64,000 nt of DNA from Halobaculum marinum (GTDB lineage: Archaea > Halobacteriota > Halobacteria > Halobacteriales > Haloferacaceae): the NCBI RefSeq assembly GCF_029338555.1, contig NZ_CP119989.1, positions 124,001 to 188,000 of the forward strand. The letters are read 5' to 3'. The notes beneath the pieces were generated by a model that was given only the letters and a program-made list of their open reading frames with translations, did no database searches and was not told where the DNA came from. A program made the translations under genes and the position numbers. Of this stretch, positions 25,945-34,400 are shown piece by piece (position 1 is the first letter of the stretch; the number at the start of each line of letters is the position of its first letter).

Positions 25945-26721
25945 GTGAGCGAGATCACATCCATCGCGTTCGTCGGCGCCGTCGGCGGCGCCGGAACGAC
26001 GAGGACCGCCGTCGAGTGTGCTGCCGCGCTCGCCCGCGGCGGGCGCGACGTGGCCGTGCTCGACGCCGCGTACGCGACGCAGGGGCTGAGCGAACACGTC
26101 GACGGCCGGATCGACCCGGATGTCACGTCGCTGTGTCTCGACCCCGACCGCCCGCTGACCGACGGCCTGTACGACCTCGACCTCGACGCGGCGACCGAGG
26201 GTCGGGTGGCGCTCGCGCCGGCGCGCGCGCCGTTCGAGCGCGTCGCTCGTGCGAAGGCAGTCGACCCGGCGCGGGAACTGGAGCATCGCGTCGCCGAGGC
26301 GGGCGAGCAGTTCGACCACGTGATCGTCGACACGCCGCCGATCGCCGCCAACCAGGCCGTCGCCGCCGTCCACGCCGTCGACCGAGTGGCGCTCGTCCGG
26401 CCCGACACGCCGCACGGCGCCGACGGGGTGCGACGTCAACTCGACGCGCTCCGGGACGTGGAGGCACCCGACGGGAATCCCGTGGTCGTCGCCGTCGGCG
26501 AGCGTGAGGGTGCGGGCGAGGCCCCGGACGTGACCGTGCCGCGCGGCCCGCCGTCGGTCGCCGCCGCACCGGCGTGTCTCGGTCGCGACGAGGTCGCCGC
26601 GGGCACGGTCGCCGCCGCCGAGTCGCTGTTCGGCGTCGACCTCGGCGTCGAGTTCGAGACGACGGGCGTCGTCGACCGGATCAGCGCCGGCGTCGAGCGC
26701 GTCCGGGGCGACGACGACTGA
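25945..26721 (+). CDS. ParA/MinD-like protein with a degenerate P-loop
   Basis: This 258-residue protein follows the ParA/MinD fold: an N-terminal VGAVGGAGTTRTAVECAAAL, then RDVAVLDAAYATQG (switch I-like), VIVDTPPIAANQ (Walker B/switch II-like) and VALVRPDTP. Both P-loop lysines of the deviant Walker A (KGGxGKT) are missing, replaced to read GGAGTTRT, so ordinary ATP binding and hydrolysis are doubtful. GTG 25945 is chosen because it begins right before the first strand; upstream ATGs lie in an AT-rich promoter-like region. A gene on the other strand converges 36 bases beyond. Confidence 0.8.
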   Translation: MSEITSIAFVGAVGGAGTTRTAVECAAALARGGRDVAVLDAAYATQGLSEHVDGRIDPDVTSLCLDPDRPLTDGLYDLDLDAATEGRVALAPARAPFERVARAKAVDPARELEHRVAEAGEQFDHVIVDTPPIAANQAVAAVHAVDRVALVRPDTPHGADGVRRQLDALRDVEAPDGNPVVVAVGEREGAGEAPDVTVPRGPPSVAAAPACLGRDEVAAGTVAAAESLFGVDLGVEFETTGVVDRISAGVERVRGDDD

Positions 26722-26757
26722 CGCCGAGCGAGACGGAGTCGGGAGCCGCCGGCACCG

Positions 26758-27273
26758 TCAACGGAGGTCCGCGACGGAACTCATCGTGTCGTCCAGCGAG
26801 TCGCGTTTCGCCACGCTAGCGTTGGTTCCCTCAGCGAGCGCGCCGCGCGCCGCGTCTGCGAGTTCGGGGATCGGATCGTGCGACTCGACGTAGCCGGCGA
26901 GCGCGAACTCCGCCTCGCCACAGCCTGCGAGTTCGAGCGCGTCCGCCCGCGAGAGCTCCCCCGCAAGCCAGTCGCGAACGATCCGACGAGCCGTCGGCGC
27001 GAGCGGGGAGATCCCCTGGATGCCACACCGGTGGAGTACCTTCGCGGCGGTCATCGGGGCGACGTTCGCCTCACGGGCGCTCTCGCCCACGGAGACGCCG
27101 CGGGCGTGGTGCCGGAGGACGACCGCCGCCGCCTCCGGGGTGCACGCCAACGCGTCGGCGTGGGCGGCGAGGCGCGTGGCGAGGTCGCCGTCGGTGTCGT
27201 CGACCGCCGCGACCCCGCGCCGCTCCTGGCTCGTGGTCACCTCGATCCCCGCGGCGATGTCCGAGAGCGTCAT
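26758..27273 (-). CDS. Haloarchaeal HTH-like protein of unknown function
   Basis: This encodes 171 residues. The segment at about 45-90 (EAAAVVLRHHARGVSVGESA, then REANVAPMTAAKVLHRCGIQ) looks like a helix-turn-helix of the resolvase/sigma type, and RRIVRDWLAGELSRADALEL follows. No membrane or metal motif. It stands between the ParA-like gene (convergent) and tfb (divergent). A DNA-binding role is inferred only from the helix pattern. Confidence 0.68.
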   Translation of the reverse strand: MTLSDIAAGIEVTTSQERRGVAAVDDTDGDLATRLAAHADALACTPEAAAVVLRHHARGVSVGESAREANVAPMTAAKVLHRCGIQGISPLAPTARRIVRDWLAGELSRADALELAGCGEAEFALAGYVESHDPIPELADAARGALAEGTNASVAKRDSLDDTMSSVADLR

Positions 27274-27296
27274 AGGCGCACTCGGTCCTCACCCCA

Positions 27297-27304
27297 CATA
27301 AATT
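27297..27304 (-). promoter_or_regulatory. TATA box of the HTH-like gene
   Basis: Minus-strand AATTTATG is centred about 27 bases before the ATG at 27273, giving a leaderless transcript. Confidence 0.5.
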
Positions 27305-27406
27305 CACTCCGAATAGTTGCTGTTACAACTCTGGAATCAGGTGCAACGTGCCGATTATCGGTACGTTCGAGGGCCGTTCGGCCGGTCGGCGGGTGTCGAT
27401 TCCCCC

Positions 27407-27418
27407 ACACATAAGTAT
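27407..27418 (+). promoter_or_regulatory. TATA box of tfb
   Basis: CACATAAGTATG is centred about 28 bases upstream of the ATG at 27442, in an otherwise GC-rich region, fitting a leaderless promoter. Confidence 0.5.
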
Positions 27419-27441
27419 GGGTTCGGGACCGAGCTTCGAGT

Positions 27442-28302
27442 ATGGCGACGAGCACGACAGCGTGCCCGGAGTGCGACGGGAGAGTGCGGACGAACGACGA
27501 CGAGTCGGTGTGCAGCGACTGCGGCCTCGTGGTCGGCGAAGACCGCATCGACCGCGGGCCGGAGTGGCGCAGTTTCGCGGACGACGACACCGACCCACGC
27601 CGAACGGGCGCGCCGCTCACCCGGTCGCGCCACGACCGCGGCCTCTCGACGGAGATCGGTCACACCCGCGTGAAGGGGCGCAAGCGCCGCCAGTGGGCGC
27701 GGATGCGGCGACAGCACACCAGAGCGCGGATCTCCTCGAAGCGCGACCGGAACAAGGTGTACGGCTTCACCGAGATCCGACGGCTGGTGTCGGCGACCGG
27801 CCTCCCAGACTCGCTGCGGGATCAGGCGTGCACCCTGTTCGAGTCGGCACAGGACGCCGACCTGCTCCGCGGGCGATCGATCGAGGGGTTCGCCGCCGCC
27901 GCCGTGTACGTCGCCTGTCGCGTCGGGGGCGTCTCCCGGACCCGCGCGGAACTGGTCGCTGACGCGAAGGCCGACGGCGACGAACTCGACGCCGCCTTCG
28001 ACGCGATGAACCGCGAGTTGGGTCTTCCGGTCGGGCCGATCGACCCCGTCGAGTACCTCCCCCGGTTCGCCACCGAACTCGGCCTCGACACCGACGTGGA
28101 GCGCGCCGCCCGCGAGTACCTCGACGAGGCCGCCGACCTCGGCCTCACGAACGGGCGCAACCCGAGCGGGGTCGCCGCGGCCTGCCTGTACGCCGCCGCG
28201 CGCGACGCCGGCGTGGAGTGTACGCAGGCGGCTGCCGCCGACGTCGCCGACGTGACGCCCGTGACGCTGCGCTCCTCGTACGTCGAACTGCGCGAGGACT
28301 GA
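27442..28302 (+). CDS. tfb: Transcription initiation factor IIB (TFB)
   Basis: This 286-residue TFB has a zinc ribbon (Cys8-x2-Cys11, Cys24-x2-Cys27), a linker with the B-reader/finger-like GPEWRSFADDD and TGAPLTRSRHDRGLSTEIG, then two cyclin-like repeats (about 105-190 and 200-285) that bind TBP-DNA. It recruits RNA polymerase to TATA promoters. Haloarchaea carry several TFB paralogues with distinct regulons; this one is on the short side because the region between ribbon and core is compact. It converges on the MinD gene. Confidence 0.93.
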   Translation: MATSTTACPECDGRVRTNDDESVCSDCGLVVGEDRIDRGPEWRSFADDDTDPRRTGAPLTRSRHDRGLSTEIGHTRVKGRKRRQWARMRRQHTRARISSKRDRNKVYGFTEIRRLVSATGLPDSLRDQACTLFESAQDADLLRGRSIEGFAAAAVYVACRVGGVSRTRAELVADAKADGDELDAAFDAMNRELGLPVGPIDPVEYLPRFATELGLDTDVERAAREYLDEAADLGLTNGRNPSGVAAACLYAAARDAGVECTQAAAADVADVTPVTLRSSYVELRED

Positions 28303-28328
28303 GCCGGGAGTCGAGTCGGCCCCTCGAA

Positions 28329-28994
28329 CTACGACGGGCGGTCGCACCGCCGAACGGCGTCGGCGAGTGTCTCGACCGCCCGTGCGGCGGCCGTGTCGGG
28401 GGCGACCTGCGTCACCGGTTCCTCGTGGGCGATCGAACTGCCGAGCCGCGGGGCCGCGGGTACCGCCGTCGCCGGCGCCCCGAGCGCGCGCCCGACCGCT
28501 CGCGTCGGCGGGTCCTCGACAGCGCGGTTGAGCGCGACCGCCGCGAGCCCGCAGTCGAGTTCACGGGCCAACTCGCGGGCGGCCATCGCGTCGGCGAGCG
28601 CCCACCGCGTCGGCGACGCGACGAGCAGGCAGGCGTCCGCGACCGCCAGCGGCGCGCCGGCGTCGAGACGGAGGCCGGCGGGCGAGTCGACGACGACGTG
28701 GTCGTACCCGGGGACTGTGACGGCGTCGCGGAGGCGGCGGATGTCCGCGAGGCGAGCGCCCGCGAGCGTCCGCCCGCACGGGAGCACGTCGACCGGGCCA
28801 GGTCGGAGCGCCTCCCGTGGAGCCGCACGACCCGCGAGCACGTCGTGGAGGTCGGGTCCGCGCTCGCGTTCTCCCGGCAGATCCGCCATCGAGAGGTCGG
28901 CGTCGACGACGAGCGCGTCGAGCGCGGCGCCGACGTTGTACGCGAGCGTCGACTTGCCGACGCCGCCCTTCCCGCCGGCGACGGCGAAGATCAC
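28329..28994 (-). CDS. MinD/ParA-family ATPase
   Basis: This 221-residue ATPase has an intact deviant Walker A (GKGGVGKST, residues 8-16), switch I VDADLSMADLPG, and Walker B/switch II DHVVVDSPAGLR. It lacks an obvious C-terminal amphipathic membrane-targeting helix (it ends ETLADAVRRCDRPS). It is the last gene of a tightly overlapped cluster (ATGA with the preceding gene) of haloarchaea-only proteins, resembling the locus of one of the several Haloferax MinD paralogues. It probably positions or regulates some cellular structure, but the cargo is unknown. Confidence 0.9.
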   Translation of the reverse strand: MIFAVAGGKGGVGKSTLAYNVGAALDALVVDADLSMADLPGERERGPDLHDVLAGRAAPREALRPGPVDVLPCGRTLAGARLADIRRLRDAVTVPGYDHVVVDSPAGLRLDAGAPLAVADACLLVASPTRWALADAMAARELARELDCGLAAVALNRAVEDPPTRAVGRALGAPATAVPAAPRLGSSIAHEEPVTQVAPDTAAARAVETLADAVRRCDRPS

Positions 28995-29776
28995 GCCAAC
29001 CGCTCCAGTGCCGCGACCGGCACCGACACCCCCTCTGCGCGCTGGGCCAGCGCCGCCGCGCGGTCGGCCACCCGCGACAGCGTCTCGGCATCCGCCGCCA
29101 CCAACGCGTCCAAGCCGCTCGGGTCGACTCCGTCCGCGAGGACGCCCGTTGCGTCCGCCACGGACCCCTCGGCGAGCGTCTCGGCGCGTCCGATCCGTCG
29201 GTCTGCGGCGTCGAGTGCCCGACGGACACCCGGCGGCACGGCCGCTTCATCGTCGTAATCGGGCCGTTCGGTGCGCTCGGTGCGCGCCTCGCACTCGGCG
29301 GCGTCCGTCTCGCGAGCGCCCGCCTCCGTCGCCTCGGTCGCTGCTGGCGCAGTCGAGGACGGCGCTGAGTCTGCGGCCCGCGACCGCGCTACGGGGACGA
29401 CGGCGTCGGCGGGCGGTCGCGCGTCCGGGAGGTCGGCGCGGGCGGCGTCCAGCGGGTCGGCGGCGTCGTCGTCCGGGTCGGAGACGGCGACCAGTTCCGC
29501 TGGGTCGTCGGTCGCAGCCACGGTCGAGTCGGTCCCATCCGCGAGGTCGACCGCGTAGCCGAGTGCGCGCGCGCCGTCGGCGTCGACCACGCCGGTGTAC
29601 CCGTCGTCGCTCCACCCCGGTTCCGGTCGACCGTGTCGCCGCGGCGGGAGCAGTCGCCCGTCGAGGCGGTTCGCGACCTGGACGCGTCGCGCCACCGGTT
29701 CGGTGTTGCGGAGGCGGAGTCGAACGAGCGCGACGCCCGCCGTGGCGGTCACCGTCGCGTCGAGCGTGACTGGCAT
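28991..29776 (-). CDS. Haloarchaeal protein of unknown function in the MinD operon
   Basis: This encodes 261 residues. The N-terminal 60 (MPVTLDATVTATAGVALVRL, then LRLRNTEPVARRVQVANRL) form a beta-sandwich-like domain. A long low-complexity acidic linker follows, and a helical C-terminal part (from about 190) has RRALDAADRRIGRAETLAEG and a Leu/Ala-rich coiled-coil-like end. It overlaps minD by four bases, so it is translated with it and is a candidate partner or adaptor. Met 29776 is preferred over one five codons upstream. No known family is claimed. Confidence 0.72.
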   Translation of the reverse strand: MPVTLDATVTATAGVALVRLRLRNTEPVARRVQVANRLDGRLLPPRRHGRPEPGWSDDGYTGVVDADGARALGYAVDLADGTDSTVAATDDPAELVAVSDPDDDAADPLDAARADLPDARPPADAVVPVARSRAADSAPSSTAPAATEATEAGARETDAAECEARTERTERPDYDDEAAVPPGVRRALDAADRRIGRAETLAEGSVADATGVLADGVDPSGLDALVAADAETLSRVADRAAALAQRAEGVSVPVAALERLA

Positions 29777-29841
29777 GCGGCGAGTGGTCACCTAATCGGC
29801 GATAAACGTCCGCCGAGTGTCGACGCCCAGACGGTCGGCGC

Positions 29842-30699
29842 TCAGGGGGCCGACACCAGCACCACCGGGGCCCGGAGTCGGTCCCGGACCGTCGCGGCGG
29901 CCTCGTCGTCGAACAGCGGAGCCGAGACGACAACAGGGTCGTCGCGACGGGCGAGTCGGACGGCAGCGGCGTGGCCGGCGACGGGGTCGCCGTCGAACGC
30001 GGTCGGGTCGTCGCCCACGTGGTCGGTCGCTGGTGCGTCCGCCGCGACCGCGTCGAAGGCGGTCCAGAACTCGTCCCACAGCTCGCGAGCGAGAGCGGCA
30101 CGCGCCTCCCGGCGGCGGTTCGCCAGCGCGTCGCGGCGGGACCGCTCGCGCTCGCTCGCGTCCCGGGCGCGCCTCGCGCGCTCGGTCGCCCGCGAGAGCG
30201 CCTGCCGGGCCGCGACTCGCTCCGTCTCCGCCTCCGTTAGCGCCCGCGTCGCCGCCTCGAACGCCGACTCCACCTCCGCCAACGACTCCGCCTCTCCGGC
30301 CGACGTGCCCGGTTCCGCGTCACCGCCGCGTCGCTCCCGGAGTCGACCGCGGAGCGTGGCCACCCGCTCGCGGAGGCGGGCCACGTCGCTGCCGGCTTCG
30401 GCAGCACGTCGCCGGGCCGTCGCGAGGTCGACCGCCGGATCTGACGAGTCAGGTGGTTCGGTGGTCGCGAGGGCGGCTCGGAGTCGTTCGATCTCGGCGT
30501 CGTTCGGGTGGTCGTGCCCCCGTTCGCGTGCGGCAGCCGCGAGCGCCACCGACAGCGCGGGCGGGGTCGCAGAGACGGTCGCCAGCGGGTCGTCCGCGGC
30601 GAGGTCGAGCGTCTCGCGTACCGCCGTCGCGTCGGCGTCGACCCCGCGGAGGTCGACGGCGTCGCCGTGGTGGACCTCCCCGCCGATCCGGATCCTCAC
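29842..30699 (-). CDS. Coiled-coil haloarchaeal protein of unknown function in the MinD operon
   Basis: This 285-residue protein starts at a GTG (30699) that overlaps the stop of the upstream gene as GTGA. It has a short N-terminal strand domain (VRIRIGGEVHHGDAVDL), then a long Arg/Glu/Ala coiled coil at about 70-200 (LRERVATLRGRLRERRGG, ALTEAETERVAARQALSRA), and a C-terminal alpha/beta domain with DDPVVVSAPLFDDEAAA and a final VRDRLRAPVVLVSAP. The coiled coil could dimerise or bridge the MinD ATPase to a target; this is inference from context. Confidence 0.72.
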   Translation of the reverse strand: MRIRIGGEVHHGDAVDLRGVDADATAVRETLDLAADDPLATVSATPPALSVALAAAARERGHDHPNDAEIERLRAALATTEPPDSSDPAVDLATARRRAAEAGSDVARLRERVATLRGRLRERRGGDAEPGTSAGEAESLAEVESAFEAATRALTEAETERVAARQALSRATERARRARDASERERSRRDALANRRREARAALARELWDEFWTAFDAVAADAPATDHVGDDPTAFDGDPVAGHAAAVRLARRDDPVVVSAPLFDDEAAATVRDRLRAPVVLVSAP

Positions 30700-31034
30700 A
30701 GCTCCGCGTCGCGCATGGCGTCCGGGTCTGGGTGGTCCGCGCCGACCGCGAACTTGGCGTACGGCGTCGAGCGCGTCTCCCGGTCTTCGTAGGCGACCGC
30801 GGCCTCTCGAACCGCTGGACGGACGGCGGCGAACTCGTTGAACGGCTCGGTCCGCTCGACGCGCACGTCGGCGCCGTGTTTCGCCCGCAGGCGGCACGCG
30901 AGGAACGCGCCCAACTCCGTCTCCTCGAACAGCGCGGCCCGCCCGAACCGTCGGACGACGGTGTCGTCGTGGCTGCGACAGACGTTGCGGAGCGTCGTCC
31001 GCGCCCCGCGCGAGTACGTCGCGACGAACAACAT
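30696..31034 (-). CDS. Small conserved haloarchaeal protein, first gene of the MinD operon
   Basis: This 112-residue soluble protein begins MLFVATYSRGARTTLRNVCR and has a DDTVVRRFGRAALFEETE segment and a basic/acidic alternating middle. There is one Cys and no metal cluster. Its stop overlaps the GTG of the coiled-coil gene. A good TATA box lies about 26 bases upstream, so this is probably the promoter-proximal gene of the four-gene operon. Function unknown. Confidence 0.75.
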   Translation of the reverse strand: MLFVATYSRGARTTLRNVCRSHDDTVVRRFGRAALFEETELGAFLACRLRAKHGADVRVERTEPFNEFAAVRPAVREAAVAYEDRETRSTPYAKFAVGADHPDPDAMRDAEL

Positions 31035-31054
31035 AGTTCCGAAGTAGCGTGTCT

Positions 31055-31064
31055 GAATATAATT
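31055..31064 (-). promoter_or_regulatory. TATA box of the MinD operon
   Basis: Minus-strand AATTATATTC is centred about 26 bases before the ATG at 31034, indicating a leaderless operon promoter. It is the most AT-rich spot in this kilobase. Confidence 0.55.
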
Positions 31065-31094
31065 GTGGCGGACGTGCGGGAGACGGTCGACGTC

Positions 31095-31124
31095 GGTCCG
31101 ATCCGGTCCGATCCGGTCCGATCA
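31095..31124. repeat. 10-bp tandem repeat, three copies
   Basis: GGTCCGATCC occurs twice in a row and is followed by a third copy with one change (GGTCCGATCA). It lies in the 116-base gap between the MinD-operon promoter and the 3' end of the small gene downstream of mcm. Possibly a regulator site array or simple slippage product. Confidence 0.8.
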
Positions 31125-31150
31125 GGGCTTCCGGGGTGCGGTCGGCGTCG

Positions 31151-31432
31151 CTACAGCGGTTCGACGCGCACCTCGTCGGGCGCGGCCGCCTCATCCTCGG
31201 CGAGCGCGACCGCTCGTTCGCGTGCCGCCGCTGAGTCGCCCGCGACGACGACGCGGCCTTCGCCGGGGCCGTCGACGACCTGGTACGCGCGGCGGTCGTC
31301 CGCCTCGAACTCGGTGGCGTACGTCCGGAGGACGGTCGCGACCCGTCGCTCGGTGTCGGCGAGGTCGGCGTCGCCGTCCTCGAACGCGCGGATGGCGTCC
31401 TCGACGTTCCGGAGTGCGGAGATGCGGTCCAT
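31151..31432 (-). CDS. Small haloarchaeal protein downstream of mcm
   Basis: This encodes 93 residues: an N-terminal helical half (MDRISALRNVEDAIRAFEDG, ADTERRVATVLRTYATEFE) and a C-terminal alpha/beta half (GEGRVVVAGDSAAARERAVALAE). It starts 3 bases after the mcm stop codon, so the two are co-transcribed. The function is unknown, but tight linkage to mcm suggests a replication-related role; this is inference. Confidence 0.72.
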   Translation of the reverse strand: MDRISALRNVEDAIRAFEDGDADLADTERRVATVLRTYATEFEADDRRAYQVVDGPGEGRVVVAGDSAAARERAVALAEDEAAAPDEVRVEPL

Positions 31433-31435
31433 CGG

Positions 31436-34400
31436 TTACGTCGTGCGGACGTAGCCGGACTGGGGCTCGTAGATCTCGCCGCGCGTCCGGAGTTTCTCCA
31501 GTTCCTTCTCGGCCTTGGCGGGGTCCATGTTCGCCTCGTCGGCGCGTTCGAGGATGGTGTCGACCGGCGCGCCGGGTTCGTCCTCGTACTCCTGGGCGAT
31601 GGTCTGGATGAGCTCTTTGATCCCCTTGATCCGGTCGCGCTGGGTCTTGCTGCGACCAGTCTCGACGACGTCGGCGTCGAACTCCCCCGTCTCGGGGTCG
31701 ACGCCGATGTCCTGCAGGCACGAGCGAACGATGTCGATGACGCGGGTGGCGTCCTCCTCTTCGACGGTGTCCGAGAGGCGGACGCGCGCGCTCGCCTCCG
31801 AGAGGCGGACGAGCGCCTCCAGTTTCCGGGCGGTGACCGGGACGGGCGCGTCCTCGTCGGCCCCCTTCGAGCGGAGGTCGACGTAGAACTCGCGGATGGC
31901 CGCCCGTGCCTCGTCGGTCATCGTCGGGAAGCAGTTGCGCTTCGCGTAGGCGATGTACTTGCGGAGGAGTTCGGCGTCGATGACGGGCGCGACCTCCTGG
32001 GTGACGTTCTCCACCTCCTCTTGGGTGAAGTTGGAGGTGGCCATGCGCTCTCGCTGGGTGTTCAACTCGCCCGCGTAGTTCGTGGTCAGGATGTGGTCGG
32101 CCAGTTTCGCGTCGTGCTCCGGGTCGGGGCTGTCGGTGACGGTGAAGATGAGGTCGAACCGCGAGATGAGCGCGGGTTCGAGGTCGATCTGCTCGCCGAT
32201 CGGTTCGTACTGGTCGAAGCGACCGTACTTCGGGTTCGCCGCGCCGAGGAGCGAACACCGCGACTTGAGGGTCGCGTTGATGCCGGCCTTCGAGACGCTG
32301 ATCTTCTGCTGCTCCAGCGCCTCGTGCATCGCCGAGCGGTCCTCCGAGCGCATCTTGTCGAGCTCGTCGACCGCCGCGATCCCTTTGTCCGCGAGGACGA
32401 GCGCGCCGGCCTCCAGCGTCCACTGCTGGCCGTCGCCGAAGTCGTCGCGGACGGCCGCCGCGGTGAGCCCTGCGCTGGAGGAACCCTTCCCGGAGGTGTA
32501 GACGGAGCGCGGGGCGATGTTCTGGATGTACGACAGCATCTGCGAGTTGTGCGAGATGAGTCCATCCGAGACGTAGCTGTGCGTCCCTTCGACTTCGAGG
32601 TCGTACACCCACTCCTCAGCGGGTTCGACGTGTTCGATGGACTCGATCCGCTCCCAGCCCACGTTGCCGTCGACGAGCGATCGGAGTTCGGCGACCCGGT
32701 CGGCGACTGACAGACCACCGTCGGCCACCGCACCTGTATCGACTGGTTCGCGTTCTGCGAGCGTTTCCTCGAACGCGGAGACGACCGCCGAAAGACTGTC
32801 TCTACTCGGATTTCGGTCGCCGCGGTCGTAGTGTTGGTACGTCGGCCGCGGCAGGCCACACTCAGCCTGCGTGAGTCCGAGCGACTCACGGAGGTCGCGG
32901 AGTTCCTCGCCCGCGGGAATTACATCAGTATTCGTATTCCCGAGAACGTCAGCGAACTCGGCACACGCATGGGATTTCCGCTCCGTGACGAAGCCGACCC
33001 GTTCGACGTACCGAGCGAAGTCGTCGCCGCTAATGCGGAGGCGATAGCTCCCGTTGTGTCGCGGGTGAAGTTGCGACTGGATCCCCGACGACAGCAGGAG
33101 CGTTCGCACGTCGTCGAGGAGGTCCTGACTCATCGACGCGACCGTTATCTCGCGCTCGTTGGCTGAAACGTGGCCTTCGCCCTCGACGAAAGCACGGAGG
33201 AACGCGCGGCCCGTCGTGTCGCTCGCGGCCATGATCGGTTCGGGGACACGCTGGTTTGCCGATCCTTCGATCATCGAGGCGGAGAGGCTCGTGAGGAAAC
33301 TCACCAACTCGCCGGAGCCACAGACGACCTCGCGTGCGGTCTTTCCGTCGTGTGGAGACCGCTCGAAGTGGTTCACCCCGAGACGGTCGAGCGCGTCGAC
33401 CACATCGTCCAAGACCTCACGGTCGTTGTTGGTGACCGAGACGTAGCCTGTCGAGTCATCACGCTGTTCGACGTAGCCCTCGGCGACGACGTACCCGACG
33501 AGTCGCGCGAGCCACGGCGTCCACTCGTCGGGCACGTCGAGTCGAATCGCGTTGTTCGACTTCGAACGCCGGAACGCGACATCGAGCGTGTCGTCGCCCC
33601 GAGTCGGGAGCGAACGCGGTGCTGCGACGAACCCACCCTCGGAGAGTTCGTCGGCTCGAATCGCCGTCGTCGAACCGTTTTCGCGGACGAACAGCGGATG
33701 CGACGGCGTGACCTCGAGTTCTCGACCGCTGTTCGTTCGGATCCGGAGCATCTGCTCGGGTGCCTCCCGCTTCCAGACCTTCGTCGCCTGTCGCGGCTCG
33801 AGTTCCCCGTCCGGCCCCAGCGACGGGACTGCGAAGTCGGCCTCGTCCCAGACGCCGTCGTCTATCGGCTTAGGGTCGTCGAGAGTCGAGTCGACGAGTT
33901 CGCGGATGGGCACGTCACGCCCGTCCGCGAGGGTGACCCGCGTGTCGCCGGCGACGCATTTCCCGGTCCCGGGGTCACCGATGAGGAGCATGTGGAGGTC
34001 GCCGCGGATGCGCGACCCGTCGGGGAGGTGCTTCGTCACGCCCGAGAACAACTGGAGGATCATCGAGAGCTTCTCCTGGTCGTAGCCGTAGATGGACGGC
34101 GCGACGGAGGCGACCATCTCCTCGTAGATGTTCTCGTGAGTGGACAGCTCGAGGATCTCCTGTTTGTCCTCGTCGGTGATGTCCATGTCCTCGAACTCCT
34201 CGTCCTCGATGACCACGGAGACGCCCTCCATGTACGGGTCGAACACGGTCGTCTTCTCCTGGCCGGAGGTGACCTGCTCCATCTCCAGTCGCCCGACGAC
34301 GGTGACGTGGTCCCCCGGCGTCACCCGACCGCAGACGTCGTCTTCGAGGTTCACGTCGATGCTCTGTGGCGTCTCGCCGCCGCGCAGTCCCTCGGGCGAC

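Noticed and set aside
28817-29769. Plus-strand open frames opposite the MinD operon genes
   Set aside because: They are Arg/Pro/Ser-rich antisense shadows; the minus-strand genes have overlapping start/stop codons and recognisable domains.
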